Assembly: GCF_002370355.1 (NCBI RefSeq)
Contig: NZ_AP017929.1
Location: forward strand, 930,001-994,000
Source: Latilactobacillus sakei subsp. sakei DSM 20017 = JCM 1157
Lineage (GTDB): Bacteria > Bacillota > Bacilli > Lactobacillales > Lactobacillaceae
DNA length: 64,000 bases
Direction of reading: 5' to 3'
The position numbers were made by a program, and so were the translations under genes. The notes beneath the pieces are model-generated. The model made no database searches. It was not told the origin of the DNA and saw only the letters and a list, made by a program, of their open reading frames with translations. Shown in pieces: positions 31,778 through 41,368 of this stretch (the first letter of the stretch is position 1; each line of letters starts with the position of its first letter).

Positions 31778-32188
31778 TTAAATGAGGATGCCCTCACAAT
31801 GATCTATTTCATGTTGGATAATTTGAGCTACCCAGCCAGAAAAAGCTTGTTGCTGTGCTTTAAATTGGCGATCTTGATAGCTTACTTCAATTGTTTCATA
31901 CCGTTTTGTTGAACGTTGGCCAACAAGTGATAGGCACCCTTCTTCAGTTTGATAAGGGTTGCTGTGACGGATAATCTTGGGATTGACCATAATTACAGGG
32001 AGAATCCCCATTTGGACGATAATAATCCGTTTATTAACGCCAATCATATTAGTAGCCATGCCGACACAACGATCGGTGTTAGCTTGTAATGTATCAATTA
32101 AATCGGTGATAACTGCTGTATCTGCAGTTGTGGCAGGTAGGGCCACCTGGCTCAAAAATTCGGTATCATGCATAATCGGCTTAATCAT
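31778..32188 (-). CDS. Peptide deformylase paralogue (Def1-like)
   Basis: A 136-aa member of the polypeptide deformylase family, which removes formyl groups from nascent N-termini using a metal ion. Motif 2 (EEGCLSL) and motif 3 (QHEIDHCEG), providing Cys and two His ligands, are present. Motif 1 is divergent: GMATNMIG instead of GLAAPQIG, so the usual glutamine that stabilises the transition state is Met. It is also shorter than the main Gram-positive enzyme (about 185 aa). Start ATG at 32188 after GAGGAG; five extra in-frame codons upstream lack support. Likely a secondary deformylase or one with altered substrate. Confidence 0.82.
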   Translation of the reverse strand: MIKPIMHDTEFLSQVALPATTADTAVITDLIDTLQANTDRCVGMATNMIGVNKRIIIVQMGILPVIMVNPKIIRHSNPYQTEEGCLSLVGQRSTKRYETIEVSYQDRQFKAQQQAFSGWVAQIIQHEIDHCEGILI

Positions 32189-32584
32189 AAAAAAACTCCT
32201 CACAAGTTAATAAGCCTATTATAACAGAATCATGTTGCTCAAAGTGATTCACGAACTGCCCAAATTGGGACAAAATAACGGTTGACAATATAATTTTATT
32301 TATAAAATTTAATTTAATTTATATGAGCTGAATTTTATAATAGGCTAATCAATATTAAAGTGGTCTAGTGCAAGATAGATTTAGTGGTTTATTGTTTGTG
32401 GTATTAGTAAACTATTACACCGAGCGGTCATATAAATGGCCTTAATGGTCTATATTGTAAAAAATTAGAAAAAAAGAAAGCACTTAACATTGCTAATAAA
32501 CGGTTTATCGTATTATATATAACGGTAACTATTAGAATTTGGAAGACTTTAAGCTCTATAACAATAGAGGGGAGAAATAATAAA
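32189..32584. other. AT-rich intergenic region
   Basis: About 400 bases without a supported gene. Contains TTGACA at 32282-32287 with no well-spaced -10, and a TTGCTA (32490) with TATTATATATA (32511) that could serve the next gene. The divergent promoter of the deformylase gene must also lie here. No convincing RNA gene seen. Confidence 0.5.
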
Positions 32585-33019
32585 ATGTTAAGTCAAACAG
32601 AAACGTTATCGTCGGTTACTTATATCATGCGCTGCAACCAGGTCATTGAGAAATTATTAGTATTTGATACGGTTTTTAACGAATACACACAAACCTGCCG
32701 TAATATCGTATTAGGCAGATGTTTGGTTAATGAGAATCTGCATTCCTTGAAGAAGTATTTCCAGAAGAATTTGGTGAATTTGCGACATTTTGTGGAATTG
32801 ATTGAAAGTATTAATCCGCCAAGTTATTTTACTGAAACTAATCAACAGTTAAAGGAAGCTTTTAGAGGATACGCTGAAAGTGTTGAAAAAATGTTATCAA
32901 TCATTGAAACAGAGAACGATTCGTTAATATTAGAAAAATTACAGGAGATCCGACAAATTCAAAAAGATTATTGTCATCAAATTAATGAAGCATTGGCGGA
33001 TGTCGTTAAACTCGGCTAA
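32585..33019 (+). CDS. Hypothetical helical protein
   Basis: A 144-aa protein not recognised as a family. Sequence is almost entirely predicted helix (ENLHSLKKYFQKNLVNLRHFVELIESI; QQLKEAFRGYAESVEKMLSIIETENDSLILEKLQEIRQIQKDY), suggesting a helical bundle. No signal peptide or membrane segment. The start has a GAGGGGAG site. It lies alone between divergent deformylase and the GlnHP genes and is followed by its own terminator. Bases around its stop (GGCTAATGCTCGA) match part of the structured repeat core, perhaps a remnant. Confidence 0.6.
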   Translation: MLSQTETLSSVTYIMRCNQVIEKLLVFDTVFNEYTQTCRNIVLGRCLVNENLHSLKKYFQKNLVNLRHFVELIESINPPSYFTETNQQLKEAFRGYAESVEKMLSIIETENDSLILEKLQEIRQIQKDYCHQINEALADVVKLG

Positions 33020-33030
33020 TGCTCGAAATA

Positions 33031-33067
33031 AAGGTGGTTAACCGGGTAGGTTAATTGCCTTTTTTAG
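33031..33067 (+). terminator. Terminator after the hypothetical helical protein
   Basis: AAGGTGGTTAACC-GGGT-AGGTTAATTGCCTTTTTT, imperfect stem with T-run. Confidence 0.7.
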
Positions 33068-33225
33068 CATTTAGAATAAATAAAAAGTTTATCTTTTAGG
33101 CACAAAATGAATAAAAATTCGACAAAGTATGTGTTTTTGATTATAATTATGAGTATAGCATTATAACTAAACTTATTAGTTTTTAATTTTAATGACCGGT
33201 AAGAGGGTATAGAGGAGGATTCACA

Positions 33226-34662
33226 ATGAAGAAAATAACGTTATTTTTGAGTAGTTTGTTGTTACTGGGACTGTTTGTATTTGGCAGTCAACAGGTGCAA
33301 TCAGTGCAAGCGGCTGAGAAGACTTATGAAATCGGAACTGATGTCACTTATCCACCGTTCGAATTTGCGAATAAGGATAATAAGTATGTCGGGATTGATA
33401 TTGATATCATGAAGGCCATCGCAAAATCAGAAGGTTTCAAAGTGAATATCCAACCTCTCGGCTTTAATGCCGCCGTTCAAGCGGTCCAATCAGGACAGAT
33501 TGATGGTGTGATTGCCGGGATGACAATTACGGATGAACGGAAAGCCAAATTTGATTTTGCGGATCCTTATTATCACACAGGCGTTGTCATGGCGGTTAAA
33601 AAAGACAGTAAGATTACTGGCTTAAAAGGGTTGAAAGGCCAACGGGTCGCGATTAAGACTGGGACGGCTGCTGGTGATTATGCAAAATCAAAGGCCAAAG
33701 AGTACGGCTTTACAACGGTTACTTTTGACGATTCCGATAATATGTACAATGATGTTGTCAACGGTAACTCAGTAGCCTGTTTCGAAGATGAACCAGTCAT
33801 GCAATACGGGATTAAGACTGGTTTAGGCTTGAAAATTGTCACGAAGCCAGTTCAAGGCGGCGACTACGGATTCGCTGTTAAGAAAGGCACTAACCCAGAG
33901 TTAGTTGCTAAATTCAACAAGGGATTGAAGAAGTTAAAAGCCAGTGGCGAATACGCTAAAATTCAAGCAAAATATTTAAATACTAAAGCATCTAGCGAAA
34001 AAGAAGCTGATCACAGTTTCTTCGGTTTATTAAAAGAAAATAAGGGCGCAATCTTAGATGGCTTAGGTCAAACATTACTATTAACGGTCATCGCGATCTT
34101 CTTCGCAACCATCTTCGGTGTCTTCTTCGGCTTACTCGGCGTGTTACCGAATAAATTTGCACGGGCCGTTTCGGATACAGTGATTTATATCTTCCGGGGC
34201 TTGCCACTATTAGTCTTAGCCTTATTCATCTACACGGGGATTCCAAGTTTGACGGGGCAAAAGATTCCCGCAATGGTCGCTGGTGTGATTACACTGATGT
34301 TCAATGAAGGGGCCTATACAGCCGCCTTCGTTAAAGGTGGGATTGGTGCCGTTAGCGCTGGTCAAATGGAAGCAGCCCGTAGTTTAGGCTTACCATATGG
34401 CAAAGCAATGCGTCGCGTCATCTTACCACAAGGCATTCGGATTATGGTGCCATCTTTTATTAACCAATTCATCATCACATTGAAGGATACCTCGATCTTA
34501 TCAATCATCGGTATTGTTGAATTAACGCAAGCCGGCAAGATTATCATTGCTAGAAACCTAGAAGGCTTCAAAATCTGGGGGATGATCGCGTTGATTTACT
34601 TGATTGTGATTACATTATTGACATGGTTATCGAAGTATATCGAGAGGAGAATGAATAACTAA
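33226..34662 (+). CDS. Amino-acid ABC transporter, fused substrate-binding and permease protein (GlnHP-like)
   Basis: A 478-aa fusion of two usual subunits. Signal peptide (residues about 1-30, ending VQAAEK), then an SBP_bac_3 domain (about 35-255: [61 protein letters not shown]). After a linker, a permease domain with about five helices and the ATPase-contact loop [34 protein letters not shown]. Such fusions are typical of lactic acid bacteria for glutamine/glutamate uptake. It overlaps glnQ by one base (TAATG). A GAGGAGG site fixes the start. Confidence 0.93.
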   Translation: MKKITLFLSSLLLLGLFVFGSQQVQSVQAAEKTYEIGTDVTYPPFEFANKDNKYVGIDIDIMKAIAKSEGFKVNIQPLGFNAAVQAVQSGQIDGVIAGMTITDERKAKFDFADPYYHTGVVMAVKKDSKITGLKGLKGQRVAIKTGTAAGDYAKSKAKEYGFTTVTFDDSDNMYNDVVNGNSVACFEDEPVMQYGIKTGLGLKIVTKPVQGGDYGFAVKKGTNPELVAKFNKGLKKLKASGEYAKIQAKYLNTKASSEKEADHSFFGLLKENKGAILDGLGQTLLLTVIAIFFATIFGVFFGLLGVLPNKFARAVSDTVIYIFRGLPLLVLALFIYTGIPSLTGQKIPAMVAGVITLMFNEGAYTAAFVKGGIGAVSAGQMEAARSLGLPYGKAMRRVILPQGIRIMVPSFINQFIITLKDTSILSIIGIVELTQAGKIIIARNLEGFKIWGMIALIYLIVITLLTWLSKYIERRMNN

Positions 34663-35396
34663 TGAATAGAATTGAAGTGTCCCACCTCATTAAAAATTAT
34701 GGTAGTAATGAAGTTTTGAAGGATTTGGATTTAACCGTTGGCAACAATGAAGTGGTTGTTATGATTGGGCCTTCTGGTTCTGGGAAGAGTACTTTTCTCC
34801 GCTGTTTGAACCGTTTGGAAGAACCAACGAGTGGCGAAATCATCGTCGATGGTTATAATCTTAGTGATCGTAAGAGCGATTTGAACCAGATTCGGGAAAA
34901 AATTGGGATGGTGTTCCAACACTTTAACCTCTTTAAAAATCTCACCGTTGCTGAAAATATCACACTAGCACCTGTTGAACTGGGCAAAATGACACCAGAA
35001 GAAGCTAAAGAAACGGCTAAACATCTTTTGGAAACAGTCGGCTTATCTGATAAGTACGATGCCAAACCAAGCTCACTTTCAGGTGGTCAAAAACAGCGGG
35101 TCGCCATTGCGCGCGCCTTGGCGATGAAACCCGATATTCTGTTATTCGATGAACCAACATCAGCGCTGGATCCAGAAATGGTCGGCGACGTCCTTGAAGT
35201 AATGAAGCGCTTGGCCAAAGAAGGGATGACGATGGTCGTTGTTACCCATGAAATGGGCTTCGCCAAAGAAGTGGCTGATCGTGTCATCTTCATGGCAGAC
35301 GGGCACATTGTCGAACAAGGCACCCCAGACGATGTCTTCGGCAACCCACAAAACGATAGAACGAAGGACTTCTTGAATAAGGTATTGAATGTTTAG
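34662..35396 (+). CDS. Amino-acid ABC transporter ATP-binding protein (GlnQ-like)
   Basis: A 244-aa nucleotide-binding subunit for the GlnHP-like protein immediately upstream. Walker [10 protein letters not shown] (residues about 33-41), Q-loop VFQHFNLF, signature [10 protein letters not shown], Walker [12 protein letters not shown], and the switch His in VVVTHEMGF. Its ATG overlaps the preceding stop, so the two are co-translated. A terminator follows directly. Together they make a polar amino-acid importer, glutamine being the most likely substrate by family. Confidence 0.95.
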   Translation: MNRIEVSHLIKNYGSNEVLKDLDLTVGNNEVVVMIGPSGSGKSTFLRCLNRLEEPTSGEIIVDGYNLSDRKSDLNQIREKIGMVFQHFNLFKNLTVAENITLAPVELGKMTPEEAKETAKHLLETVGLSDKYDAKPSSLSGGQKQRVAIARALAMKPDILLFDEPTSALDPEMVGDVLEVMKRLAKEGMTMVVVTHEMGFAKEVADRVIFMADGHIVEQGTPDDVFGNPQNDRTKDFLNKVLNV

Positions 35397-35408
35397 AAAA
35401 AGCTGTTT

Positions 35409-35449
35409 AAAGAGTTACCTGGTTTAAATTACTGGGTAACTCTTTTTTT
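35409..35449 (+). terminator. glnHPQ operon terminator
   Basis: AAAGAGTTACC-TGGTTTAAATTACT-GGGTAACTCTTTTTTT. Confidence 0.92.
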
Positions 35450-35498
35450 GTTGTCCGTGCTATGATAAGTGATAACAAGTAGTTGGGAGATTTGATAA

Positions 35499-36503
<1,005 letters not shown>

Positions 36504-36600
36504 ACGAATAATATGTGATTTTAATTAACCCCCTGTTCAAAAGAAGTTAATAATAGTAGTATAAAAGAGAATTAATATTAAGTAGTGGGGGAAGATAATC

Positions 36601-37497
36601 ATGAAGTTTTGTCCAAATTGTGGTTCGGAGATCAAGGAGGGGGCTAAGTTTTGTCCCAAATGTGGGTTTAACATCGAACAAATGACCAATCCAAACGCAA
36701 CAAGTGACAGTGTGAAGAGCCGTTTTGAAAAATTGAAAACGGATGAAGAAATGGCACTCCAATTAGACCAAGTCGAGGGGTTAAATATGACGCGGGCGGA
36801 CATCAAAAAGGAAGCTCAACGTAAATTATCCGGACGTTATGGCGAATGGATGAAGACCATCTTGTGGTTGGTGGTGGGGATGATTGTTGTCACATTTCTT
36901 TTGGTAATGAGTTTTGGCAGAATGATGACGGCCATTGAAATGACAATTTTGGGGAACCTCTACTCTGACCAAGGTCCGACCGGATTTACGGTTTTCTTAT
37001 GGTTTGTAGTGGTGATTATGCTCTTAATAGTGCTATTCTTAATTGCTTGTTTACGCAAACCCGTTTTACAGTGGTGCGCAATCGTTACTTTACGAGGTCA
37101 GCGTGCCGATGGGTTGAAAATTTTTAACTACTTAGTAAAAGCGCAAAAGAACCGGGTGTTAAAAGCAAATGTTTTAACCACCTTCTATCAATTCTGCTGG
37201 TCATTGTTATTCGTCATTCCGGGAGTTGTCAAAGGGGCCTCATACGCAATGACTAATGTCTTATTGGAAAAAAATCCTGAAATGACTGCTAGCGAAGCGA
37301 TTAACATGAGTCGTAAAATCATGCATGGCTATAAATTAGAATTCTTAATCATGCAATATTCATTTTATTTCTGGCAATTATTGGTTGGTGTGACATACGG
37401 TCTCGCTAATTTCTATGTGCTCCCTTATCAAAATGTAACTGAAATTCAATTCTTAGAATCACTTTATCAACGTTATCAAGAAAATGAAACGAAATAG
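36601..37497 (+). CDS. Zinc-ribbon DUF975 membrane protein
   Basis: A 298-aa protein starting with a double CxxC zinc ribbon (KFCPNCGSEIKEGAKFCPKCG) at residues about 2-22. A charged linker follows, then a DUF975 domain with about five membrane segments (ILWLVVGMIVVTFLLVMSFG; TVFLWFVVVIMLLIVLFLIACL; FCWSLLFVIPGVVKGASYAMTNVLLEKNPEMTASEAINMSRKIMHGYK). The last stretch is the DUF975 hallmark. A cytosolic zinc ribbon fused to a membrane domain recurs in Firmicutes, but the function is unknown. Confidence 0.85.
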   Translation: MKFCPNCGSEIKEGAKFCPKCGFNIEQMTNPNATSDSVKSRFEKLKTDEEMALQLDQVEGLNMTRADIKKEAQRKLSGRYGEWMKTILWLVVGMIVVTFLLVMSFGRMMTAIEMTILGNLYSDQGPTGFTVFLWFVVVIMLLIVLFLIACLRKPVLQWCAIVTLRGQRADGLKIFNYLVKAQKNRVLKANVLTTFYQFCWSLLFVIPGVVKGASYAMTNVLLEKNPEMTASEAINMSRKIMHGYKLEFLIMQYSFYFWQLLVGVTYGLANFYVLPYQNVTEIQFLESLYQRYQENETK

Positions 37498-37498
37498 A

Positions 37499-37535
37499 AA
37501 AAAGACAAAGTCGTAAGACTTTGTCTTTTTTAATA
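37499..37535. terminator. Terminator between convergent DUF975 and DagK genes
   Basis: AAAAAGACAAAGTC-GTAA-GACTTTGTCTTTTTT. Confidence 0.92.
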
Positions 37536-37537
37536 GC

Positions 37538-38428
37538 CTAGTGAGGCGTGATGACTTGTAATTTGTGTTGCAATAACCGCATATTTAACGGTGATTTGGT
37601 ACTAGGATCGCCATCAATGCGTGTTTGCACACTTTCTTGATTGTCAGTGGTAATTGTTATTTTATCAGCTTTAAAGTAGGTCATTCCAGGAATTTTCTTA
37701 AAGTTGCCTGTTAGAAAATAGGGGAGAAACATAGCAGAGCGCATTAATGACATTTTAGGAGCGACAAATACATGGAAATAGCCATCATCTGGTTGCGCTT
37801 CGGGATTGAATTTTGTAAAACCACCGACGGAATTGGTGAGTGTCACGAGCAAGAACTGTGTGTCTTTTTGCCAGTGACGATGAGGGGTTTCAATTGTTAA
37901 AGGGTAATGTTGATGCTTGGCTAATACACGAATACCTTCGTTTAAAAAAGCCAAGGGGCCCCATTTTTGTTTCTCGCTCTGGGTAACATTCAAAGCAGCG
38001 TCAGCTAAAATACCAAGCGTCATCGTACTGATTAGATAGTCATCATTGATTTGACCGACATCTAGTGGTTGGAGATGGCCTTGCTGTAGATTTTCAATCG
38101 CTTGGTCAATATCTAACGGAATTTGTAAAACGCGGGCCAAATTATTAACGGTACCAGCGGGAACAATTCCTAAATAAGGTGGCTGCTCTAAAGTAGCTAG
38201 GCCACTAACGACTTCGTTGATGGTGCCATCACCACCGACAGCGACTACGATATCGAACTGCGCTTGCGCCGCTTTTTTTGCTAAGCGTGTCGCATCTTTA
38301 GGGCCTTTAGTAGGCATCAATTCAACCGTCTGCTGGTTTTTAACGAGGGCTTGTTCAATTTTTTTACCAACTGACTCGCCATGATCTTGGCCAGAATGCG
38401 GATTATAAATAACGGCATAACGATCCAT
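37538..38428 (-). CDS. Diacylglycerol/lipid kinase family protein (DagK/YegS-like)
   Basis: A 296-aa soluble lipid kinase that phosphorylates diacylglycerol or related lipids. In Gram-positives DagK recycles diacylglycerol from lipoteichoic acid synthesis. Residues about 1-12 read MDRYAVIYNPHSGQ, and the nucleotide-binding GGDGTINEVVSGL is near residue 60, followed by LGIVPAGTVNNLARVLQIP. The C-terminal DPDG-type region is INDDYLISTMTLGI. The ATG at 38428 follows AAAGGAGG; an upstream in-frame extension to 38530 is unlikely. Substrate not determined by sequence. Confidence 0.88.
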   Translation of the reverse strand: MDRYAVIYNPHSGQDHGESVGKKIEQALVKNQQTVELMPTKGPKDATRLAKKAAQAQFDIVVAVGGDGTINEVVSGLATLEQPPYLGIVPAGTVNNLARVLQIPLDIDQAIENLQQGHLQPLDVGQINDDYLISTMTLGILADAALNVTQSEKQKWGPLAFLNEGIRVLAKHQHYPLTIETPHRHWQKDTQFLLVTLTNSVGGFTKFNPEAQPDDGYFHVFVAPKMSLMRSAMFLPYFLTGNFKKIPGMTYFKADKITITTDNQESVQTRIDGDPSTKSPLNMRLLQHKLQVITPH

Positions 38429-38584
38429 AAAAAGACCTCCTTTATTAACTAACCTAAGCATAGCAAAAATCTCATGAATAAACATTGAAAACGAATTGAG
38501 GTTGGTGCTGAGCCGATAATTGATTAGCATTTTTGCTAAGTGTTAAAATGAAACTAACGTTGAATTATGAAAGTAGGTCAGGCT

Positions 38585-39403
38585 ATGCAACTAGGGTTAA
38601 AGGCGGGTGTGAATGACCGTCAAATTAAGGATCGTTTACAATATCATCCCAGCGTATTTGAATTTCATCTGACGGAAGAAGATGTCGCAAGTGCTGGTTT
38701 AAAAAGGCTGCGCGATAAGATTCAATTTATCCGTAACCAAGGGGTGCAGCACATTATCTTACACCATCCGATGAATTTTGAAGGCGGTCATCTTGAGTTA
38801 TCGATGAGTGAGGCCAGTTCACCAGCGCGCTATCGCTTTTTGTGGCAGTCAACGTTGGACTTATTGCAACTCGCTCAAGCAGAAGATGTTCAATTATTAG
38901 TCCACGGTTCATATGATGAACCCGTTGAGCAATTGACAGTTGGTTATCGCAATCTCACTGAAGCGGCTGAGGTACTTTTTAAGCGGATGGACTATCTCAA
39001 CAAGATTGGTCATGATCATCTATTCTTCGAAAATTCGATTTCGCCACTCTTTTATTACGGTAATCCAGATTTGGACCAAGCCATTTTAGCGAAGGGCTAT
39101 CGGTTAGCTTTTGATACGAGTCACTGTTTTATTAAGTACCATGGCGATAATGACGTGTTAGTTCAGAGCTTACAGACGCTAAAACCAGCGATTGCCCATT
39201 ACCATCTGGTGGATTCGTTAGGACTTAAACATGATGGGTTAGAACTCGGGACCGGCCGCATTGATTGGCGCCGGGTTGTGCCGGTTTTAAATTCGGCAGC
39301 AACGAACATCTATGAAGTTCAGTTGGCTGATCAAAACGATGCGCGGGAAATGGTTGCGAGTCACCAGTATTTAACCGCTTTGGCGGCTGACCGGCAACAT
39401 TAA
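38585..39403 (+). CDS. Sugar phosphate isomerase/epimerase-like TIM-barrel protein
   Basis: A 272-aa protein of the AP-endonuclease-2/xylose isomerase-like TIM-barrel superfamily. Segments such as HIILHHPMNF, VQLLVHGSYDEP, HLFFENSISPLFYYG, LAFDTSHCFIKYHGDND and AHYHLVDSLGLKHDGLELGTGRIDW supply the His, Glu and Asp residues expected for the metal site. An ATG at 38585 has AAAGTAGG upstream and is preferred over one at 38567 without a site. Its 3' end overlaps the convergent gene by 4 bases. Substrate unknown. Confidence 0.75.
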   Translation: MQLGLKAGVNDRQIKDRLQYHPSVFEFHLTEEDVASAGLKRLRDKIQFIRNQGVQHIILHHPMNFEGGHLELSMSEASSPARYRFLWQSTLDLLQLAQAEDVQLLVHGSYDEPVEQLTVGYRNLTEAAEVLFKRMDYLNKIGHDHLFFENSISPLFYYGNPDLDQAILAKGYRLAFDTSHCFIKYHGDNDVLVQSLQTLKPAIAHYHLVDSLGLKHDGLELGTGRIDWRRVVPVLNSAATNIYEVQLADQNDAREMVASHQYLTALAADRQH

Positions 39404-39699
39404 CCGAGCAGGATTTTATTCTGGGCTACGCGGAAGCCAAATAGTGGGTAAGCTTGATTATCCTGATTAACGTAGACATAGTGTTGATAGTATTCGCGAT
39501 GATTCAAAAGGAGACTGAATTCCCATTGTTTGAGGGGATGCGGTTTCTTGGCGACCGTCTGTAATAACAGACGCGGTTGTTCATTGTGGATATCTTGTTC
39601 AAAGTCGGCAATCGGCCAATTTTGATCAGAGCCTTCGAAAAAAATGAGTGCGTTGCGCGGTGTATCGGCGAGTAATTGTAATAAATCAATGACGCGCAT
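39400..39699 (-). CDS. Hypothetical protein
   Basis: A 99-aa soluble protein (MRVIDLLQLLADTPRNALIFFEGSDQNWPIADFEQDI...). Not recognised. The hydrophilic sequence has no membrane or signal segment. Its start overlaps the end of the M50-like gene by 14 bases, after an AAAGGAG site within that gene, so both are probably co-translated. The function is open. Confidence 0.65.
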   Translation of the reverse strand: MRVIDLLQLLADTPRNALIFFEGSDQNWPIADFEQDIHNEQPRLLLQTVAKKPHPLKQWEFSLLLNHREYYQHYVYVNQDNQAYPLFGFRVAQNKILLG

Positions 39700-40510
39700 G
39701 ATATCGACTCCTTTGCGTCAATTTAAGTAGTGCGGCGACAATCAGCCAACTAATCAATGAGAGTAAGACGACGATTGTTAAAATGACCATTAATGGTGTC
39801 AGGATGGTGAGTAACCAACTAGTGCCACCAGTAGTGGAATTGAATAGACTGGCGATGAAGGTGGTTCCGATAATAACAATCAGGGTGGCGATAATCCCAG
39901 GAATCATCCCTTTATAGTCAGCCTTTGATAAGTCAAAACCACCGATAGCAATCATGCCACAGAGGATCAACCAGATAAATAGGAAGCTCGGTTTAGTAGT
40001 CATCAAGAGTTGACTGAATAAGGGTTTGATTGCCTGCCATTGCCAAGTTGGTTCTCCGGCAAACGTCACCCAGGTTTGAAACGTATTGCGCGCTAGTAAC
40101 CAAGTGAGGCCCAAGATTGCGGCTGAACAACCCAAAATAGGTGCTAGGCCAATCCAGAAGTTACCAATTGTTGGCCACAGACGGCCAGAACGGTAGCGAT
40201 GTTCGACGTGCCCAAGGGAGTGGTCATTAGGATCGTTTAAGTTGCGATTGAGTAGTTGCATATCAGTAATTTGATGGTTGAAAATCAGACAAAATAACGC
40301 GTGGCTCAATTCATGAATAATGGTGCCTAGGCCACCAATCACAATCTGTGAGCGGGGCCACCAGCGTGCTAAGCGCGTTTTCGTTGAGCGGTTAATCACC
40401 GTCAATAAGGCGGCAAATCCTAGTGGCATTAAAATTAATAGTGCGCAGTTGCGCATAATGGCAATCAACAGTTGTTGCCAGTCAATGGTTAGTGTGTTTG
40501 AAAGTGACAT
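39686..40510 (-). CDS. Membrane protein with HExxH motif (M50-like putative metalloprotease)
   Basis: A 274-aa protein with about five or six hydrophobic segments. A zinc-protease motif is embedded next to a helix: GTIIHELSHALFCLIFNHQI (residues about 62-81), as in site-2-protease-like and DUF3267/M50-type membrane proteins. The C-terminal NPDG-like motif typical of S2P is not clear, so protease activity is uncertain. Preceded by AAGGTAGG. First gene of a two-gene unit with the 99-aa hypothetical protein. Confidence 0.7.
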   Translation of the reverse strand: MSLSNTLTIDWQQLLIAIMRNCALLILMPLGFAALLTVINRSTKTRLARWWPRSQIVIGGLGTIIHELSHALFCLIFNHQITDMQLLNRNLNDPNDHSLGHVEHRYRSGRLWPTIGNFWIGLAPILGCSAAILGLTWLLARNTFQTWVTFAGEPTWQWQAIKPLFSQLLMTTKPSFLFIWLILCGMIAIGGFDLSKADYKGMIPGIIATLIVIIGTTFIASLFNSTTGGTSWLLTILTPLMVILTIVVLLSLISWLIVAALLKLTQRSRYHARH

Positions 40511-40607
40511 GCTAAACCTACCTTAATAACTTAATAAGGGTCATCGTACACCTAAGTCAAGGATGGTGACAAGCGAACAACTTAAAATTTAAAGAACATC
40601 TAAAGAC

Positions 40608-40655
40608 AAAAAAAGCGCCCAGGACAAATTTAAATTTGTCCCGGACGCTTGTTTT
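40608..40655. terminator. Terminator after the DUF2922 unit
   Basis: AAGCGCCCAGGACAAATT / AATTTGTCCCGGACGCTT palindrome with flanking A-rich and T-rich tails. It lies between the divergent M50-like gene start and the DUF2922 stop; it best serves the minus-strand DUF1659-DUF2922 transcript. Confidence 0.75.
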
Positions 40656-40705
40656 ATAGTCGAACTTTTGTGAATTCTCAGGATATCCCCAACTGATACA
40701 CAGTC

Positions 40706-40927
40706 TTATTTATCCGAAAAAATTGGTGTTTCAATTCGTTCAACGTACTTGGCTGCGACTGGTGTTTTGTAGAGTTGAACGTCATCTTTTTCGAAGAGAT
40801 TGGCGTTAGCGATTTTGGTCATCGCTGCTTTAACTACTTCGGGGGTTAAGGATTCGTTGACTTGGCGTAGGCGTAATGTTTTGCTCTTATTAACACTCGT
40901 TTTAAATTCTAAATTAAGTTCTTTCAT
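40706..40927 (-). CDS. DUF2922 family small protein
   Basis: A 73-aa protein (MKELNLEFKTSVNKSKTLRLRQVNESLTPEVVKAAMTKIANANLF...). The LRLxxxxxxLTPExVxxAMxxIxxxNLF pattern is that of DUF2922. It lies directly behind a DUF1659 gene, a pairing seen in many Firmicutes. Function unknown. AGGAGG site upstream of the start. Confidence 0.8.
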   Translation of the reverse strand: MKELNLEFKTSVNKSKTLRLRQVNESLTPEVVKAAMTKIANANLFEKDDVQLYKTPVAAKYVERIETPIFSDK

Positions 40928-40959
40928 CTTGAATTCCTCCTAAAGAATTGGTATGTTTT

Positions 40960-41172
40960 TTACTTAGCGTTATACACAGATTTGGTTGTGAGTTCTGCCA
41001 TGATGAATTGATCGTCATCATGTAGGCTAGCAAGGGCTTCGCCGACTGCTTGGATTTCGTCAGCTTGTACGTTTTCTTTTACGGCGCTTAAACGCCGCAT
41101 GAGATGATCGTCTTGATAAGCCTCGTTTTGTAATTCGAACGCAATTGTTGATGTTAACCATGATGTTTGCAT
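40960..41172 (-). CDS. DUF1659 family small protein
   Basis: A 70-aa protein (MQTSWLTSTIAFELQNEAYQDDHLMRRLSAVKENVQADEIQAVGEALASL...). Resembles DUF1659, usually encoded next to DUF2922 as here. The ATG at 41172 follows TTGGAGG at proper distance; a start five codons earlier is less likely. Function unknown. Confidence 0.72.
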   Translation of the reverse strand: MQTSWLTSTIAFELQNEAYQDDHLMRRLSAVKENVQADEIQAVGEALASLHDDDQFIMAELTTKSVYNAK

Positions 41173-41256
41173 ATTGAAAACCTCCAAATTTTTAATTGTA
41201 AGGTCACCGGTGAATCGCTTACGTTAATGAGTAAACCAAATGGCCGTTAAAATGGT

Positions 41257-41289
41257 AACTAATTTTTAGATTAATCCTAAAAATTAGTT
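41257..41289. promoter_or_regulatory. Perfect 13-bp inverted repeat in the DUF1659-thiolase divergent region
   Basis: AACTAATTTTTAG-ATTAATC-CTAAAAATTAGTT. There is no G/C-rich stem and no T-run, so it is more likely a protein-binding operator than a terminator. It sits about 80 bp upstream of both divergent starts, so it could control the mevalonate operon, the small genes, or both. Confidence 0.5.
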
Positions 41290-41368
41290 AAAGAAAAGTA
41301 AATTAAGCATACAATGACCAGATTTTTAGTTATAGTAATAATTAGACTTATAAGTGAAGAGGGATATT

